A stretch of DNA of 64,000 bases from CAZKTS01 sp964555735 (GTDB lineage: Bacteria > Actinomycetota > Acidimicrobiia > IMCC26256 > PALSA-555): NCBI GenBank assembly GCA_964555735.1, contig CAZKTS010000038.1, forward strand, positions 1 to 64,000, in the 5' to 3' direction. A program made the translations under genes and the position numbers. How positions within the stretch are numbered: the first letter of the stretch is position 1; every line of letters begins with the position of its first letter. The notes under the pieces are model-generated. The model saw only the letters and a list, made by a program, of their open reading frames with translations. It did not search any database and was not told where the DNA came from. Shown here one piece after another: positions 27,321 to 35,929 of the stretch.

Positions 27321-28418
27321 TCAGACCGCTGCGGCGACCCGCCCACGCGTGCGCAGCTCACGCCAACCGACGAGACGCGAGGCGTCCTCGTCCCAGAGCT
27401 TCAGCCGGATCGCGCGCAAGCCGTCGCGGAACGACACCGTGGGCACGTCGGCGAAGATCGAGCTCTCGTCGTGGGCACGCTGCAGGTGGTAGTTGGGGAT
27501 GCGCGCGCTGAGGTGATGGACGTGGTGCAGGCCGATGTTGCCGGTGAAGAACTGCAGCACCTTCGGGAGCTTGAGGTACGAGCTGCCGCGCAGCGCCGAC
27601 GCCTCGTAGCTCCAGTCCGGCGCGCGGTCCCAGTAGGTGGTCTCGAACTGGTGCTGCACGTAGAAGAGCCAGATGCCGGCCCCCCCGGCGAGGAACACGA
27701 AGGGCACTTCGACCAGCAGGAACGCCTGCCAGCCGATGAGCAGGCACAGGCCACCCACGAGGAGCACGAGGGCGAGGTTGGTGGCCCAGACGAGGCGGCG
27801 GATCGACGCCTTGCCCGACGGGTTCGCCCAGCGCGGCTCGAGCAGCATGGCGTAGATGGGACCGAGCCCGAACATCACCACGGGGTTGCGCAGCAGGCGA
27901 TAGCCGATGCGCGTCGGCCACGCCCAGCTGTCGTACTCCGCGACGGTGTAGGTGGGGACGTCACCGACGCCGCGGCGCTCCAGGTCGCCCGTGGTCGCGT
28001 GGTGGACGGTGTGCTCGTGGCGCCAGCGCGCGTACGGCGTGAACACCAGCAGTCCGAGGATCGTGCCGACGATCTCGTTGGCGCGCTTGCCCGGGAGCAG
28101 CGAACCGTGCGCGCAGTCGTGGAACATGATGTAGGTGCGCAGCAGGAAGCCGGCGGCGGGCACTGCCAGCGCGAGCGTGAGGAAGTACGAGACCTGCAGC
28201 GAGAAGTACATCGCCACCCAGAGGCCGACGAACGGAACGACCGAGGTGGCGAGCGCCCAGAGGCTCCGGCGCAGGTCGGGGCGGGCGTAGAGCTGCACGC
28301 AGCGCTGCCAGCACTCGGCCTTGCGGGCGCAGCCGTCGCTCAGGTGCTCGGGTGCGGGGTCGTCCGGCGTCAGGTCGTCGGGGGTCGAGACGGTGGAGTC
28401 TGGGGTGAGCGTCTGCAC
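27321..28418 (-). CDS. Membrane fatty acid desaturase
   Basis: This integral membrane di-iron desaturase has all three histidine boxes: HDCAHGS, HEHTVHHATTGD and GLHHVHHLSARIP. Hydrophobic segments lie around the boxes (VVPFVGLWVAMYFSLQVSYF, LALVLLVGGLCLLIGWQAFL). It introduces a double bond into acyl chains of membrane lipids. The start is uncertain: GTG 28418 (VQTLTPDS) gives 365 aa, while an open frame continues to 28496 with low-quality sequence; neither has a convincing ribosome site. It is probably followed in the same transcript by the PI-PLC-like gene. Confidence 0.85.
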   Translation of the reverse strand: MQTLTPDSTVSTPDDLTPDDPAPEHLSDGCARKAECWQRCVQLYARPDLRRSLWALATSVVPFVGLWVAMYFSLQVSYFLTLALAVPAAGFLLRTYIMFHDCAHGSLLPGKRANEIVGTILGLLVFTPYARWRHEHTVHHATTGDLERRGVGDVPTYTVAEYDSWAWPTRIGYRLLRNPVVMFGLGPIYAMLLEPRWANPSGKASIRRLVWATNLALVLLVGGLCLLIGWQAFLLVEVPFVFLAGGAGIWLFYVQHQFETTYWDRAPDWSYEASALRGSSYLKLPKVLQFFTGNIGLHHVHHLSARIPNYHLQRAHDESSIFADVPTVSFRDGLRAIRLKLWDEDASRLVGWRELRTRGRVAAAV

Positions 28419-28738
28419 GGGTGAGGTGTCACCAATCGGTTGACGGGCTTGCGGGCGGGGATGCCGGCCGACGACGGTGCCCGAACGAACGGGCATTCGA
28501 CCCCCTGCAACCGGCGGTCGGACGGCTCGAGAAAGTGTGGCTCACCGAAGCATGACAGGTTCGAATCCTGCACGCGCGTCAGCCACATCCGGTGATCGAC
28601 AGCAGGCGCCCCGCCCTTGACCGGGTGGCGGGCACCGAGAACACGTTTGGCGCCCCCACGAGGCGGGCAGGACCTGGGCACGCTCGACCCCGAGCGGTTT
28701 CCACCCATACGTCCGCTCCGAACCATGGGGGCCAAGTC
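28419..28738. other. Intergenic region with tRNA T-arm-like element
   Basis: This 320-bp gap separates divergent genes and holds no convincing CDS. It contains a T-arm-like hairpin, CAGG-TTCGAAT-CCTG at 28556-28570, enclosed by an 8-bp pairing of 28535-28542 with 28581-28588 (GTGTGGCT/AGCCACAT, one G-T pair). D and anticodon arms cannot be placed, so it is not an intact tRNA; it may be a tRNA remnant or another structured RNA. Confidence 0.4.
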
Positions 28739-28882
28739 ATGGAGTTCATCCTCTGGATCATCGCCGTCGTGCTGGTGATCGCCGGGATCGTCACGTTGTT
28801 CCGCGGCCAGCTGGCCTACGGGATCGTCCTCATCGTCGTCGGCCTGCTCGTCGGGCCCGGCGGGGTGAGCGTCTTCACCTGA
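28739..28882 (+). CDS. GPGG-motif small membrane protein, 47 aa
   Basis: ATG 28739 opens a 47-residue protein with two hydrophobic helices (FILWIIAVVLVIAGIVTLF and YGIVLIVVGLLVG) separated by RGQLA and ending GPGGVSVF. This matches the small actinobacterial family I know as GPGG-motif small membrane proteins. A longer in-frame ORF starts further upstream but its extra sequence shows no homology. The function of the family is unknown. Confidence 0.8.
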   Translation: MEFILWIIAVVLVIAGIVTLFRGQLAYGIVLIVVGLLVGPGGVSVFT

Positions 28883-28915
28883 CCGTGGCCGACGACGGCC
28901 CGGCCGGTCCGCCGG

Positions 28916-29383
28916 TCAGGCCGTCGTCGGCTCCGGCGGGTGCCGCTGCCGGAAGTCGACGTGGAGCACCCGCTCGGCGATCTTCCAGTCCCCGTCGACC
29001 TGCCGGTACTCGTCCACGTAGCGGATGTACATCACGTCGTCGACGTCCGGACTGCCCCGGCGCACGTGGTGCGCGACGCAGTACACCTCCCCCGTCGCGA
29101 CGTCGCCGCGCACGTCGTAGTGCGAGGTGCCGACCATGTGGAACGTCACGTCGTAGCGCGCGATGCGCTCGGTGACCTTCGCGAGCTCGGCCGCACCCAC
29201 GATCTCGGAGGTGGGCGCCGACGCGTCCGCCGGATCGAAGATGCGCAGGCGGGCATCGGGCAGGAACACGCCCACGTAGCCGGCCTGGTCGCGGCGATCG
29301 ACCGCCATGGCGTACCGGGCCGCGAGCGCCCGGAGTGCGAGCTCGTCGTCCACCGAGCCGCTACGGGGAGTGCGATCGCTCAC
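28916..29383 (-). CDS. SnoaL-like / NTF2 family protein
   Basis: A 155-residue protein with the cone-shaped NTF2 pattern: ALAARYAMAVDRRDQAGYVG, VFLPDARLRIF, a central FHMVGTSHYDVRGDVATG and VMYIRYVDEYRQVDGDWKIA near the end. Such proteins are small-molecule isomerases, hydrolases or dehydratases acting on steroids or polyketides, or ligand binders. The GTG start at 29383 overlaps the stop of the upstream LLM oxidoreductase (GTGA), so the two are made together and may act on the same substrate. Confidence 0.82.
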   Translation of the reverse strand: MSDRTPRSGSVDDELALRALAARYAMAVDRRDQAGYVGVFLPDARLRIFDPADASAPTSEIVGAAELAKVTERIARYDVTFHMVGTSHYDVRGDVATGEVYCVAHHVRRGSPDVDDVMYIRYVDEYRQVDGDWKIAERVLHVDFRQRHPPEPTTA

Positions 29384-30309
29384 GACCGCGCGTCCTCGAA
29401 GGCACCCACCAGCTCGGCCAGCGTCGCTCGCGCGCCGTCGTAGCCGGGGGGAAGCGGGAGGTGGACACGGAAGTCGGTGACGCCGGCGGCCGCGAGGGCC
29501 GGGACCGCGGCCATGGTCGCGCCGAGGTCGATGGTGTCGCCGTCGCGCACCACCGCGAGGTTCCCCGCCACCTGGAAGCCCGTGGCGTCGCCGCCGGCCG
29601 CCGCCACCGCGTCGCGCATCCGCGGGATGCTCTCCACCGGATCGGCAGCGTCCTCGCCCCACGGGATCCACCCGCTGCCGAAGCGGGCCAGCCGCCGCGC
29701 CACCCGGTCGTTGAGCCGGCCGCTCACCCAGATGGGCACACCGCCGGGCTGGAGGGGCTTCGGCATCATGTGGATGCCCTCGAACGAGAGATCCGGGTGC
29801 TCGTACGACGCCCGCTGCTCCCGCCAGAGCGTCTGGACGACGTCGAGTGACTGGTCGAGCAAGCGGCCGCGCTCGCCGTAGTCGAGCCCGGCGGCCTCGT
29901 ACTCCTCGCGCTGCCAGCCGACGCCCACGCCGAGGTCGAGGCGACCGCCCGACAGCACGTCGATGGTCGAGGTGGTCTTGGCGAGCACGACGGGTCGCCG
30001 CAGGGCCGCGAGCAAGATGTTGGTGCCGAGACGCACGCGCGTGGTGATCGCGCCCACGTGCGCCAGCACGGTGAGCGGCTCGAGCCAGTGCCCGTCGGGG
30101 CCGGTCGGCTGACGCCCGCCGACGACGCCGCCCGCCTCGGGCCGCCCGTACGCCTCGAGGTCCTCGCCGAACACCACGTGGTCGGACACGAGCACCCGGC
30201 CGATGCCGGCGTCGTCGGCGGCACGCGCCCGAGCCACGAGGTGATCCCAACCGCCGGGATCCTCGGCGGCGAAGGTCGGCAGGGTGATGGCGAGCGATGG
30301 CGTGGTCAA
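29380..30309 (-). CDS. LLM-class F420-dependent oxidoreductase
   Basis: This luciferase-like TIM-barrel oxidoreductase contains RAADDAGIGRVLVSDHVVFG, TTRVRLGTNILLAALRRPVV and RLDLGVGVGWQREEYEAAG, the typical F420-binding subfamily pattern. The frame upstream is open but Arg/Val-rich and lies antisense to the small acidic gene. A TTG at 30309 with GGGAG just upstream, immediately before the homologous sequence (SLAITLPTFA), is the best start; no ATG or GTG is available there. The length is 309 aa. It is coupled to the SnoaL-like gene by a 4-bp overlap. Confidence 0.85.
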   Translation of the reverse strand: MTTPSLAITLPTFAAEDPGGWDHLVARARAADDAGIGRVLVSDHVVFGEDLEAYGRPEAGGVVGGRQPTGPDGHWLEPLTVLAHVGAITTRVRLGTNILLAALRRPVVLAKTTSTIDVLSGGRLDLGVGVGWQREEYEAAGLDYGERGRLLDQSLDVVQTLWREQRASYEHPDLSFEGIHMMPKPLQPGGVPIWVSGRLNDRVARRLARFGSGWIPWGEDAADPVESIPRMRDAVAAAGGDATGFQVAGNLAVVRDGDTIDLGATMAAVPALAAAGVTDFRVHLPLPPGYDGARATLAELVGAFEDARS

Positions 30310-30405
30310 CGGGCTCCCGATCTCAGCGGTGACGCCCGACGTTACCGAGCGGCGCGCGTGGGGGCCGGCCGTTCGAGCACGGACGAATCCGGGTACACGC
30401 TCCTC

Positions 30406-30669
30406 ATGGAGCCTGACGAAGCCACCGAACCCGGCGAGCACCTCGACGGTCCGGTCGAGACCCGATACCTCGACCTCGACGGCGACGGCGTCCCGGATGC
30501 CGTCCAGACCGTGAAGGTGGTCGGCGTCGATCTCACCGGCGACGGCGCGAGCGACGTCGTCGAGATCGTCGAGGGCGTCGAAGCCGACATCGGCGTCGAC
30601 GGCGTGCCGCAACACGTCGTGGTGGTCGAGGACGCGGTCGTCGACCTCCACCCCGCCGACGGGGACTGA
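30406..30669 (+). CDS. Small highly acidic protein with EF-hand-like Asp motifs
   Basis: ATG 30406 begins an 87-residue, strongly acidic protein. Two segments, LDLDGDGVPD and VDLTGDGASD, look like single calcium-binding DxDxDG loops of the dockerin/EF-hand kind, set in beta-strand-like valine-rich repeats (ETRYLDLDG, TVKVVGVDL, ADIGVDGVPQHVVVVED). There is no signal peptide. It is divergent from the LLM gene and converges on the epimerase gene after 4 bp. Function unknown; calcium binding is an inference from motif shape. Confidence 0.65.
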   Translation: MEPDEATEPGEHLDGPVETRYLDLDGDGVPDAVQTVKVVGVDLTGDGASDVVEIVEGVEADIGVDGVPQHVVVVEDAVVDLHPADGD

Positions 30670-30673
30670 GCCG

Positions 30674-32587
30674 CTACATCACGTTGCGGACGTGGGCGGG
30701 CGCGGCGACGCGTCGGGTCGTTCGCCGGTTGCGCACGGTGCTCGTCACCTGCAGCGCGATGGCGATGCCGACCAGCGCGAGGCCGATGAGCGACAGAAGG
30801 CGGAAGTCGTCGCCACCGAGTGCCGAGCCGCCGCGGCCACCCTGCACCGACGTGGCGCTCCGAGTCACGACGCCACCCGGCGCAACGCGGATCGCGCGAT
30901 CCCGCGCCACGAGGCGGGCCTCCGAGAGGAACACGGTGGCGTTCGCCGAGACGTCGAGCGCCCGGTCGGTGGCCTGCAGCTCTCCCCCGCTGATCGTCAC
31001 CGCGTTGCGCGCGTCGACGCCGACCGGGGCCCGCACGACATCGTTCCCCAGCAGCTGCGCGCCCGGCGCCGCCACGTGCATGCCGGCGACCGATGCGTCG
31101 GAGACGTCGTTGTCGCGGATCGTGGCCGCCATCGCGCGGTCGTAGACCTTCACACCGGTGGCGACGTGGGAGATCGCGTTCCCCTCGGCGAGGACCCGGT
31201 CCGCGCCTTGGTGCGAGATCCGGACGCCGACCTCGGATCCGCTGATGGTGTTGCGCCGGATCGTCAGGTCCGCCGACGACGCCGAGACGATGCCTTCGCG
31301 ACCGTTGTCGGTGACGACGTTGTCCTCGATCAGGTTCCGATCGGAGTGCTCGTCCATCATGATGCCGTTGCCGGCGTTGTCGTGGCTGTAGTTCGCCCGC
31401 ACGACGGAGTCGTGCACGAAGCGGGAGAAGATGATGCCGTGGCTCCCGTTGCCGTAGACCTCGTTCTCGACGAACACGAGCCCCGAGCTGTTGTCGTGCG
31501 GGTCGATGCCGTAGCGGACGTTGTCGGCCACCACGTTGCGCTCGAATCGGACATCGACGGCCTCGTAGGTGTAGATGCCGAAGAAGTTGCGCTGGAACGA
31601 CGAGTCGGTGACGAGGCCCGTCGTCCCGAGACGCCACACGACGCCGTAGGACGACGTCCGGTCGGAGCCGAGGTCCTCGAAGCGGGAGCCGCTGATGTCG
31701 AGCCGACCACCGTTCTGGTAGCGGACGTACGGCCGTTCGTCGACCACCGAGGTGTCCGGCGCGTTCGCAGCCTCGTTCCACGACGTGACCGTCACGCCGC
31801 TGAACGACGCGCTCGAACGGTTCCCCGAGAGCGACACCACCGGCAGGTCGGCCAGCCGTACGGTCGTGACCCGGGGAGCCCGCACGTCGAGCTGCGTGCC
31901 GTCGGTCTGCACCAATGCGGCGCGCAGCAGGAAGACACCTGGCTCGACCTCGCCGATCCAGCTCGGGTCGTCGATGACCGCGCTGATCTCGTCGAGACCG
32001 ACCGGGCGACCCGCACCGGCGAACGGGATCTGGCGGACGAGCTGCCCGCCGGCGACCAGCCGGATCGAGGTCGCGCCGAAGCGGATCGCGCGCCACTCGG
32101 CCGGATACGAGCAGGGGAATGCCACCAGGCTCGTGGGACTCGCGACGCGCTTGAGGTCGCGCGCGGGATCGTCCGTGTGGATGTCGGGCTTGCCGAGGCC
32201 CAGGTCACACGTCCCGGACGATGCGGGTGGCGTCGGGGCCGACGAGCCCGAGGACGACGACGAGCCACGCGGGGCGCTGGGAGGCGGTGCCGGCGGCACG
32301 GGTGCGGGCGCGGGCGCCGGCGCGCGCGGGCCGGGACGACCGCCATCGCCGCGGGGCCCGCCGCCACCGTGGCCGCCCCCGCCGTGACCACCGCCGCCGT
32401 CGTAGCCCCCGCCACCGGGGCCGCCCCCGTAGCCACCGCCACCGGGCCCACCGCCGTAGCCGCCACCGCCCGGACCGCCGCCCCCACCGGTCTGGAACGG
32501 AGCCGCGGCGCCACCACCGAGCACCAGCGCACCGATGCCGAGGGCCAGGGTCATCACCGTGCTCGCAACGCGCAGTCTCGAGCTCAT
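30674..32587 (-). CDS. algG: Mannuronan C5-epimerase-like beta-helix protein (AlgG-like), membrane-anchored
   Basis: The 637-residue product has a signal peptide, a Gly-rich low-complexity stretch (about residues 33-80) and a Pro/Ser linker, then a right-handed parallel beta-helix. It carries the epimerase motif YGIDPHDNSSGLVFVENEVY (DPHD at 362-365), followed by HGIIFSRFVHDSVV and NGIMMDEHSDRNLIEDN, closely matching Pseudomonas AlgG, where these residues epimerise mannuronate to guluronate in the polymer. A C-terminal helix (LLSLIGLALVGIAIALQV) and basic tail should hold it in the membrane, replacing the periplasmic location of AlgG. It is the last gene of the five-gene operon; its ATG overlaps the glycosyltransferase stop (ATGA). 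Epimerase activity is inferred from the motif. Confidence 0.82.
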   Translation of the reverse strand: MSSRLRVASTVMTLALGIGALVLGGGAAAPFQTGGGGGPGGGGYGGGPGGGGYGGGPGGGGYDGGGGHGGGGHGGGGPRGDGGRPGPRAPAPAPAPVPPAPPPSAPRGSSSSSGSSAPTPPASSGTCDLGLGKPDIHTDDPARDLKRVASPTSLVAFPCSYPAEWRAIRFGATSIRLVAGGQLVRQIPFAGAGRPVGLDEISAVIDDPSWIGEVEPGVFLLRAALVQTDGTQLDVRAPRVTTVRLADLPVVSLSGNRSSASFSGVTVTSWNEAANAPDTSVVDERPYVRYQNGGRLDISGSRFEDLGSDRTSSYGVVWRLGTTGLVTDSSFQRNFFGIYTYEAVDVRFERNVVADNVRYGIDPHDNSSGLVFVENEVYGNGSHGIIFSRFVHDSVVRANYSHDNAGNGIMMDEHSDRNLIEDNVVTDNGREGIVSASSADLTIRRNTISGSEVGVRISHQGADRVLAEGNAISHVATGVKVYDRAMAATIRDNDVSDASVAGMHVAAPGAQLLGNDVVRAPVGVDARNAVTISGGELQATDRALDVSANATVFLSEARLVARDRAIRVAPGGVVTRSATSVQGGRGGSALGGDDFRLLSLIGLALVGIAIALQVTSTVRNRRTTRRVAAPAHVRNVM

Positions 32588-33774
32588 ACCCGTGCCACCT
32601 CCCCGTCGACGACCGCGACGCGTCGGGTGAGCCAACGCTGGGTCGTCAACGTTCCGAGTGCGTAGATCTTCACGAGGGCCATCACGAACGTGAGGCCGAC
32701 GAAGGCGGGCAGGATCACCAGGTCGACCGGGCGGCGCCGCAGGTGCGGCAGCAGCTTCGCGGCGCGGCTCACCATCCACCACGCGAACAGGATCCCCGCG
32801 AACGCGAATCGGCCGCCCACGAGTGCAAGCGTGAACACCACCGGCGACACCAAGAGCGTGAAGCCAGAGATCGCCTTGTCCACCATCGTGAACCCGAGGA
32901 ACGGGTACCGCAGGATCCAGCGCGACGACAGGGCGCGCAGGTCCGAGCGCCACGTGTTGCGGCTCCACCGGAGGCGCTGGAGCAGGAACTCTCGTGGTCG
33001 GGAAGGGAAGGTCGACCACACCCGAGCCGAACGCTGCATGTAGGTGCGCGAGCCCTGCGCGAGGAGCAGGCTCGTCAGGCGCTTGTCGTCTCCCGAGTTG
33101 CAGGGCCGACCCGCGAAGGTCTCGTCCAGGAACTCGTCACCGACGGACATGAGGAAGCTCCGGCGGTACACCGCGGTGCGCCCGGAGAGGCACGAGACCG
33201 CTCGCCCGACCACCGTCTGGGCCGCGTTCTCGTCGAAGTACCGGTAGTCCAGGTAGATGTCGTTGACGCGTTCGAGGAACGAACGCGGGTTGTACACGTT
33301 CTGGCGCGTGCCCACGCCGGTGATCCGCGGATCGACGAACGGCTCGCACACACGATCCGAGACGTCCTCGGCCCAGATGGTGTCGGAGTCCACGAGCGCG
33401 ACCAGCTCGGTGCGAGCGTGCTCCCAACCCGTTCGCAGCGCCGGCCGCTTGCCCGGGACGCTCGTGGGCACGACGGTCACCGCGTGGCTCGTGGCGAGCC
33501 GCTCGGCGATGGCCATGCAGCGCTCGTCGGTGGTGTCGATGACGCAGATCACCTCGACCACGTGGCGGTTCGCGAGCCACGACTGCACCGCGTACCGGAA
33601 GATCGTCGGATCCTCGTCGTAGACCGGAGTCACGACGGTGATCGGCTCCCGGTGATCGCTCGTGACCGGGGCGTAGTACGCGGCGGGCACGCGGCGGACC
33701 AGCCACGACGACCAGCGCACGAGCCCGATCACCCCGAGCGGGATCACGTACCAGAAGGTCCAGATGCTGTTCAC
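32584..33774 (-). CDS. Processive family 2 glycosyltransferase (Alg8/NodC/hyaluronan-synthase-like)
   Basis: A membrane GT2 polymerase of 396 aa: one N-terminal helix, then the catalytic domain with ITVVTPVYDEDP, LVALVDSDTIW (DxD), CNSGDDKRLTSLLL (acceptor-site GDD) and QRLRWSRNTW (QxxRW), followed by C-terminal helices. These are the signatures of processive synthases that polymerise and extrude a sugar chain, including alginate, chitin-oligomer and hyaluronan synthases. Given a DPHD epimerase and a nucleotide-sugar dehydrogenase in the same operon, polymerisation of a uronic-acid chain such as mannuronan is the best inference; a hyaluronan-like product is the main alternative. GTG 33774 overlaps the upstream stop by 4 bp. 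Confidence 0.85.
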   Translation of the reverse strand: MNSIWTFWYVIPLGVIGLVRWSSWLVRRVPAAYYAPVTSDHREPITVVTPVYDEDPTIFRYAVQSWLANRHVVEVICVIDTTDERCMAIAERLATSHAVTVVPTSVPGKRPALRTGWEHARTELVALVDSDTIWAEDVSDRVCEPFVDPRITGVGTRQNVYNPRSFLERVNDIYLDYRYFDENAAQTVVGRAVSCLSGRTAVYRRSFLMSVGDEFLDETFAGRPCNSGDDKRLTSLLLAQGSRTYMQRSARVWSTFPSRPREFLLQRLRWSRNTWRSDLRALSSRWILRYPFLGFTMVDKAISGFTLLVSPVVFTLALVGGRFAFAGILFAWWMVSRAAKLLPHLRRRPVDLVILPAFVGLTFVMALVKIYALGTLTTQRWLTRRVAVVDGEVARV

Positions 33775-34862
33775 CGGAGGTGCTCCTCGAGGTCGGGTGC
33801 CCGATGACGCGGTCCGGGGGCGGGCAGGTGCTCGTCACAGCTCGGGTTCCGAACCGCGTCGTCGGAGATCGGGTCGTCACCGGACCCGCGGATCTCGTTG
33901 CCGCACACGCGCCCCTGCGGCGCGCGCATCACCTTGATGCCGGCGCCGTCGTTGTCGACGAGCTCGTTGCCGATGACGTCGTTGTCGGTGCCATCGGCCT
34001 CGGTGTCACCGCCCAATCGGATCCCGGCGCCGTCGTTGCCGGTGGAGCGGTTGTACCGGATCACGTTCGCGCTGCCGCGCGAATCGAAGCCGCCGGACTC
34101 CGGGTCGCGCTGCTCCGTGCAGTCGTTGAACTCGACGACGTTGGCGGTGGCCGCCTCCTTGATGTCGACGCACTCGTTGCCGCGGGTCGAGATCGTGTTG
34201 TCCCGCACGGTCACGCGCGTCGTCGCGTCCGGTACCGACGACGGGTTGCGATCGAGCTGCTCGGGCGCGGTGCCGATGTAGACGCCCTCGCCGTTCTTGC
34301 CGGATCCGGGGCTCTCGACGAAGTCCTCACGACCACAGTCGTGGATCGAGTTGCGCTCGATGACGACGTCCGACGACAGGTACTTCACGCGCACGCACTC
34401 GCCGCGCATGTCGGCGACCTCGTTGCCGCGCACGGTCACATCACGGGCACCTTCGATCCAGATGCCGGTGTCCAGACCGGCGAACGCCAGCCGCTCGATC
34501 ACCCAATGGTCGTTCCGCACCTGGAGGACCCGGCCGGACCGGTCGGCGTCGCCGACGAGCACCGCCCCGCGCCCCCGGAGTGTGATCGGGCTCCCCGGGG
34601 AGCCGTCGACCCTCGTGGTCAGCGCTTCGGCGTAGGTCCCTCGCGCGATCTCCACCGTCGTCCCCGGGGCGGCGCGGTCGATCGCGGCCTGCACCGTCCG
34701 CAACGGAGCGGCCTTGGTGCCGGTCGCCTCGTCGTCGCCCCGCGGCGAGACCCAGAGGTGCCGCGTCGGCGAGGCGGGAGCCGCACCGACGGGCGCGACA
34801 TCGGCGATGACGACGGCGATGGCGGCAAGGACCGCGACGACCATCCCCTTGGTGGCGCTCAT
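33771..34862 (-). CDS. Secreted right-handed beta-helix protein (possible polysaccharide lyase/epimerase)
   Basis: A signal peptide (MVVAVLAAIAVVIADVAPVG) is followed by LWVSPRGDDEATGTKAAPLR and TVQAAIDRAAPGTTVEIARG, the usual opening of secreted beta-helix polysaccharide lyases and epimerases, then many N-x-I/V beta-helix rungs (VTVRGNEVADM, VVIERNSIHDC, VTVRDNTIST, NDVIGNELVDNDGAGIKV). No DPHD motif is present, so it differs from the operon's epimerase. By position it may play the part AlgL/AlgX/AlgK play elsewhere, trimming or guiding the polymer, but no catalytic residues can be named. Several cysteines could form disulfides. It overlaps both neighbours by 4 bp. Confidence 0.78.
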   Translation of the reverse strand: MSATKGMVVAVLAAIAVVIADVAPVGAAPASPTRHLWVSPRGDDEATGTKAAPLRTVQAAIDRAAPGTTVEIARGTYAEALTTRVDGSPGSPITLRGRGAVLVGDADRSGRVLQVRNDHWVIERLAFAGLDTGIWIEGARDVTVRGNEVADMRGECVRVKYLSSDVVIERNSIHDCGREDFVESPGSGKNGEGVYIGTAPEQLDRNPSSVPDATTRVTVRDNTISTRGNECVDIKEAATANVVEFNDCTEQRDPESGGFDSRGSANVIRYNRSTGNDGAGIRLGGDTEADGTDNDVIGNELVDNDGAGIKVMRAPQGRVCGNEIRGSGDDPISDDAVRNPSCDEHLPAPGPRHRAPDLEEHLR

Positions 34863-35929
34863 CGGTCGACGAGCTCCGGACGCTCGCTACCGGTCGCAGC
34901 GTCGGGCGCCGCAAGCTCACGCTTCAGCCGCTCGATCGTGCGGATCGGTTCGGCCTCGACCCCCAGCAGCTCCGCCGTGAGCAGGCTCGCCCAGGTGCCC
35001 TGGTAGGCGAGGTCGAGCAGCTGGGCCAGGAGTCCGGCACCCCCGCCGACCACGTCGACGACGCCGAAGGCGGACTCGTCGAGGATGGGACGCATGGCGG
35101 CGAATCGCCGACCGACGCGTGGGTGCTCGTACGCGTGCCGCAGGAGGACGGCGCAGTGGCGACGCGCCCCCGGTTCCCAGGCGCAGATCTCGTTGTGGTT
35201 CGCCTCGGGCAGCGCGCTGGCGAACGCGGCGATCTTGGCGTTCTCGTTGAAGTCGGCCTTCCAGCGGGCGGCGGCGACCGAGCCGGCAGCGTCACCACCG
35301 TGCACGACCGGCGTGCGCGCGGCAGCGAGCTCCGCGGCCACGTGCACGGTCGAGCTCGCGCCGGTCATCTCGTCGCGGCGCCACGCGAGCGCTTGCGCCG
35401 CGTTCAGCGCGTCGTCCAACCCGCCGGGATAGACATCGAGGCCCTCGAGCAGCGCGACACAGGCCGCGGTCAACGATCCGAGCGCAGCGCGCGGCATCAT
35501 CCCGCCCGGCACCGGCACCCGCACGATCTCCGGATCTGTCGCGGCGATCGCCGCGAGCTCACCGCCCGACGTCACGACCGCGCACCGCGTCCCTCGCGCC
35601 CGCGCCCACCGGAACGCACTGAGGGTCTCCTCGGTGTTCCCGGAGTGGGACACCGCGACCACCACGGATCGGGGCGACACCCAGCGCGGCAGCTCGTAGT
35701 CGCGCACGACCACGATCGGGATCGGACGGTTCGAATGTGCGACCGCGCCGGTGACCGCCAGCTCGGCCGCGAGCCCGGATCCGCCCATCCCACTGAACAC
35801 GATGCAGTCGACGTCGCGGATCGCGCCGGCAGTCCGCAGCACGTCGCCTGCGCCGACCGCAGCGTCGACGAGCTGCTCGGGGAACGCGGTGATGGCGTCG
35901 CGAAATGTCGGTGCGGTGGCTGTCGTCAC
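34859..35929 (-). CDS. Bifunctional phosphoglucose/phosphomannose isomerase (SIS domain)
   Basis: The 356-residue product contains the SIS-domain motifs FSGMGGSGLAAELA and VAVSHSGNTEETLSAF and the family-specific C-terminal half with ARWKADFNENAKIAAF, ALPEANHNEI and YQGTWASLL, marking it as the PGI/PMI family described in archaea and actinobacteria. It interconverts fructose-6-P with glucose-6-P and mannose-6-P, and so could feed GDP-mannose synthesis for the operon. Neither phosphomannomutase nor GDP-mannose pyrophosphorylase is in the operon, so these must be supplied elsewhere. It starts with GTG, overlapping the dehydrogenase stop (GTGA), and its stop overlaps the next gene's ATG. Confidence 0.87.
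   Translation of the reverse strand: MTTATAPTFRDAITAFPEQLVDAAVGAGDVLRTAGAIRDVDCIVFSGMGGSGLAAELAVTGAVAHSNRPIPIVVVRDYELPRWVSPRSVVVAVSHSGNTEETLSAFRWARARGTRCAVVTSGGELAAIAATDPEIVRVPVPGGMMPRAALGSLTAACVALLEGLDVYPGGLDDALNAAQALAWRRDEMTGASSTVHVAAELAAARTPVVHGGDAAGSVAAARWKADFNENAKIAAFASALPEANHNEICAWEPGARRHCAVLLRHAYEHPRVGRRFAAMRPILDESAFGVVDVVGGGAGLLAQLLDLAYQGTWASLLTAELLGVEAEPIRTIERLKRELAAPDAATGSERPELVDR

Noticed and set aside
24027..28424. A 1465-codon open frame on the plus strand
   Set aside because: It runs antisense through the binding protein, PI-PLC and desaturase genes, which all have clear family motifs. In GC-rich DNA such stop-free antisense frames are common, and its translation is Arg/Ala/Gly-rich with no domain.
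28535..28588. A functional tRNA gene
   Set aside because: The T-arm-like loop is present but the D and anticodon arms and the normal distances to the acceptor stem are missing.
32584..33774. Hyaluronan synthase as the firm identity of the glycosyltransferase
   Set aside because: The GDD and QxxRW motifs fit several processive synthases. The DPHD epimerase in the same operon makes a mannuronan product more likely, so only the broader class was called.
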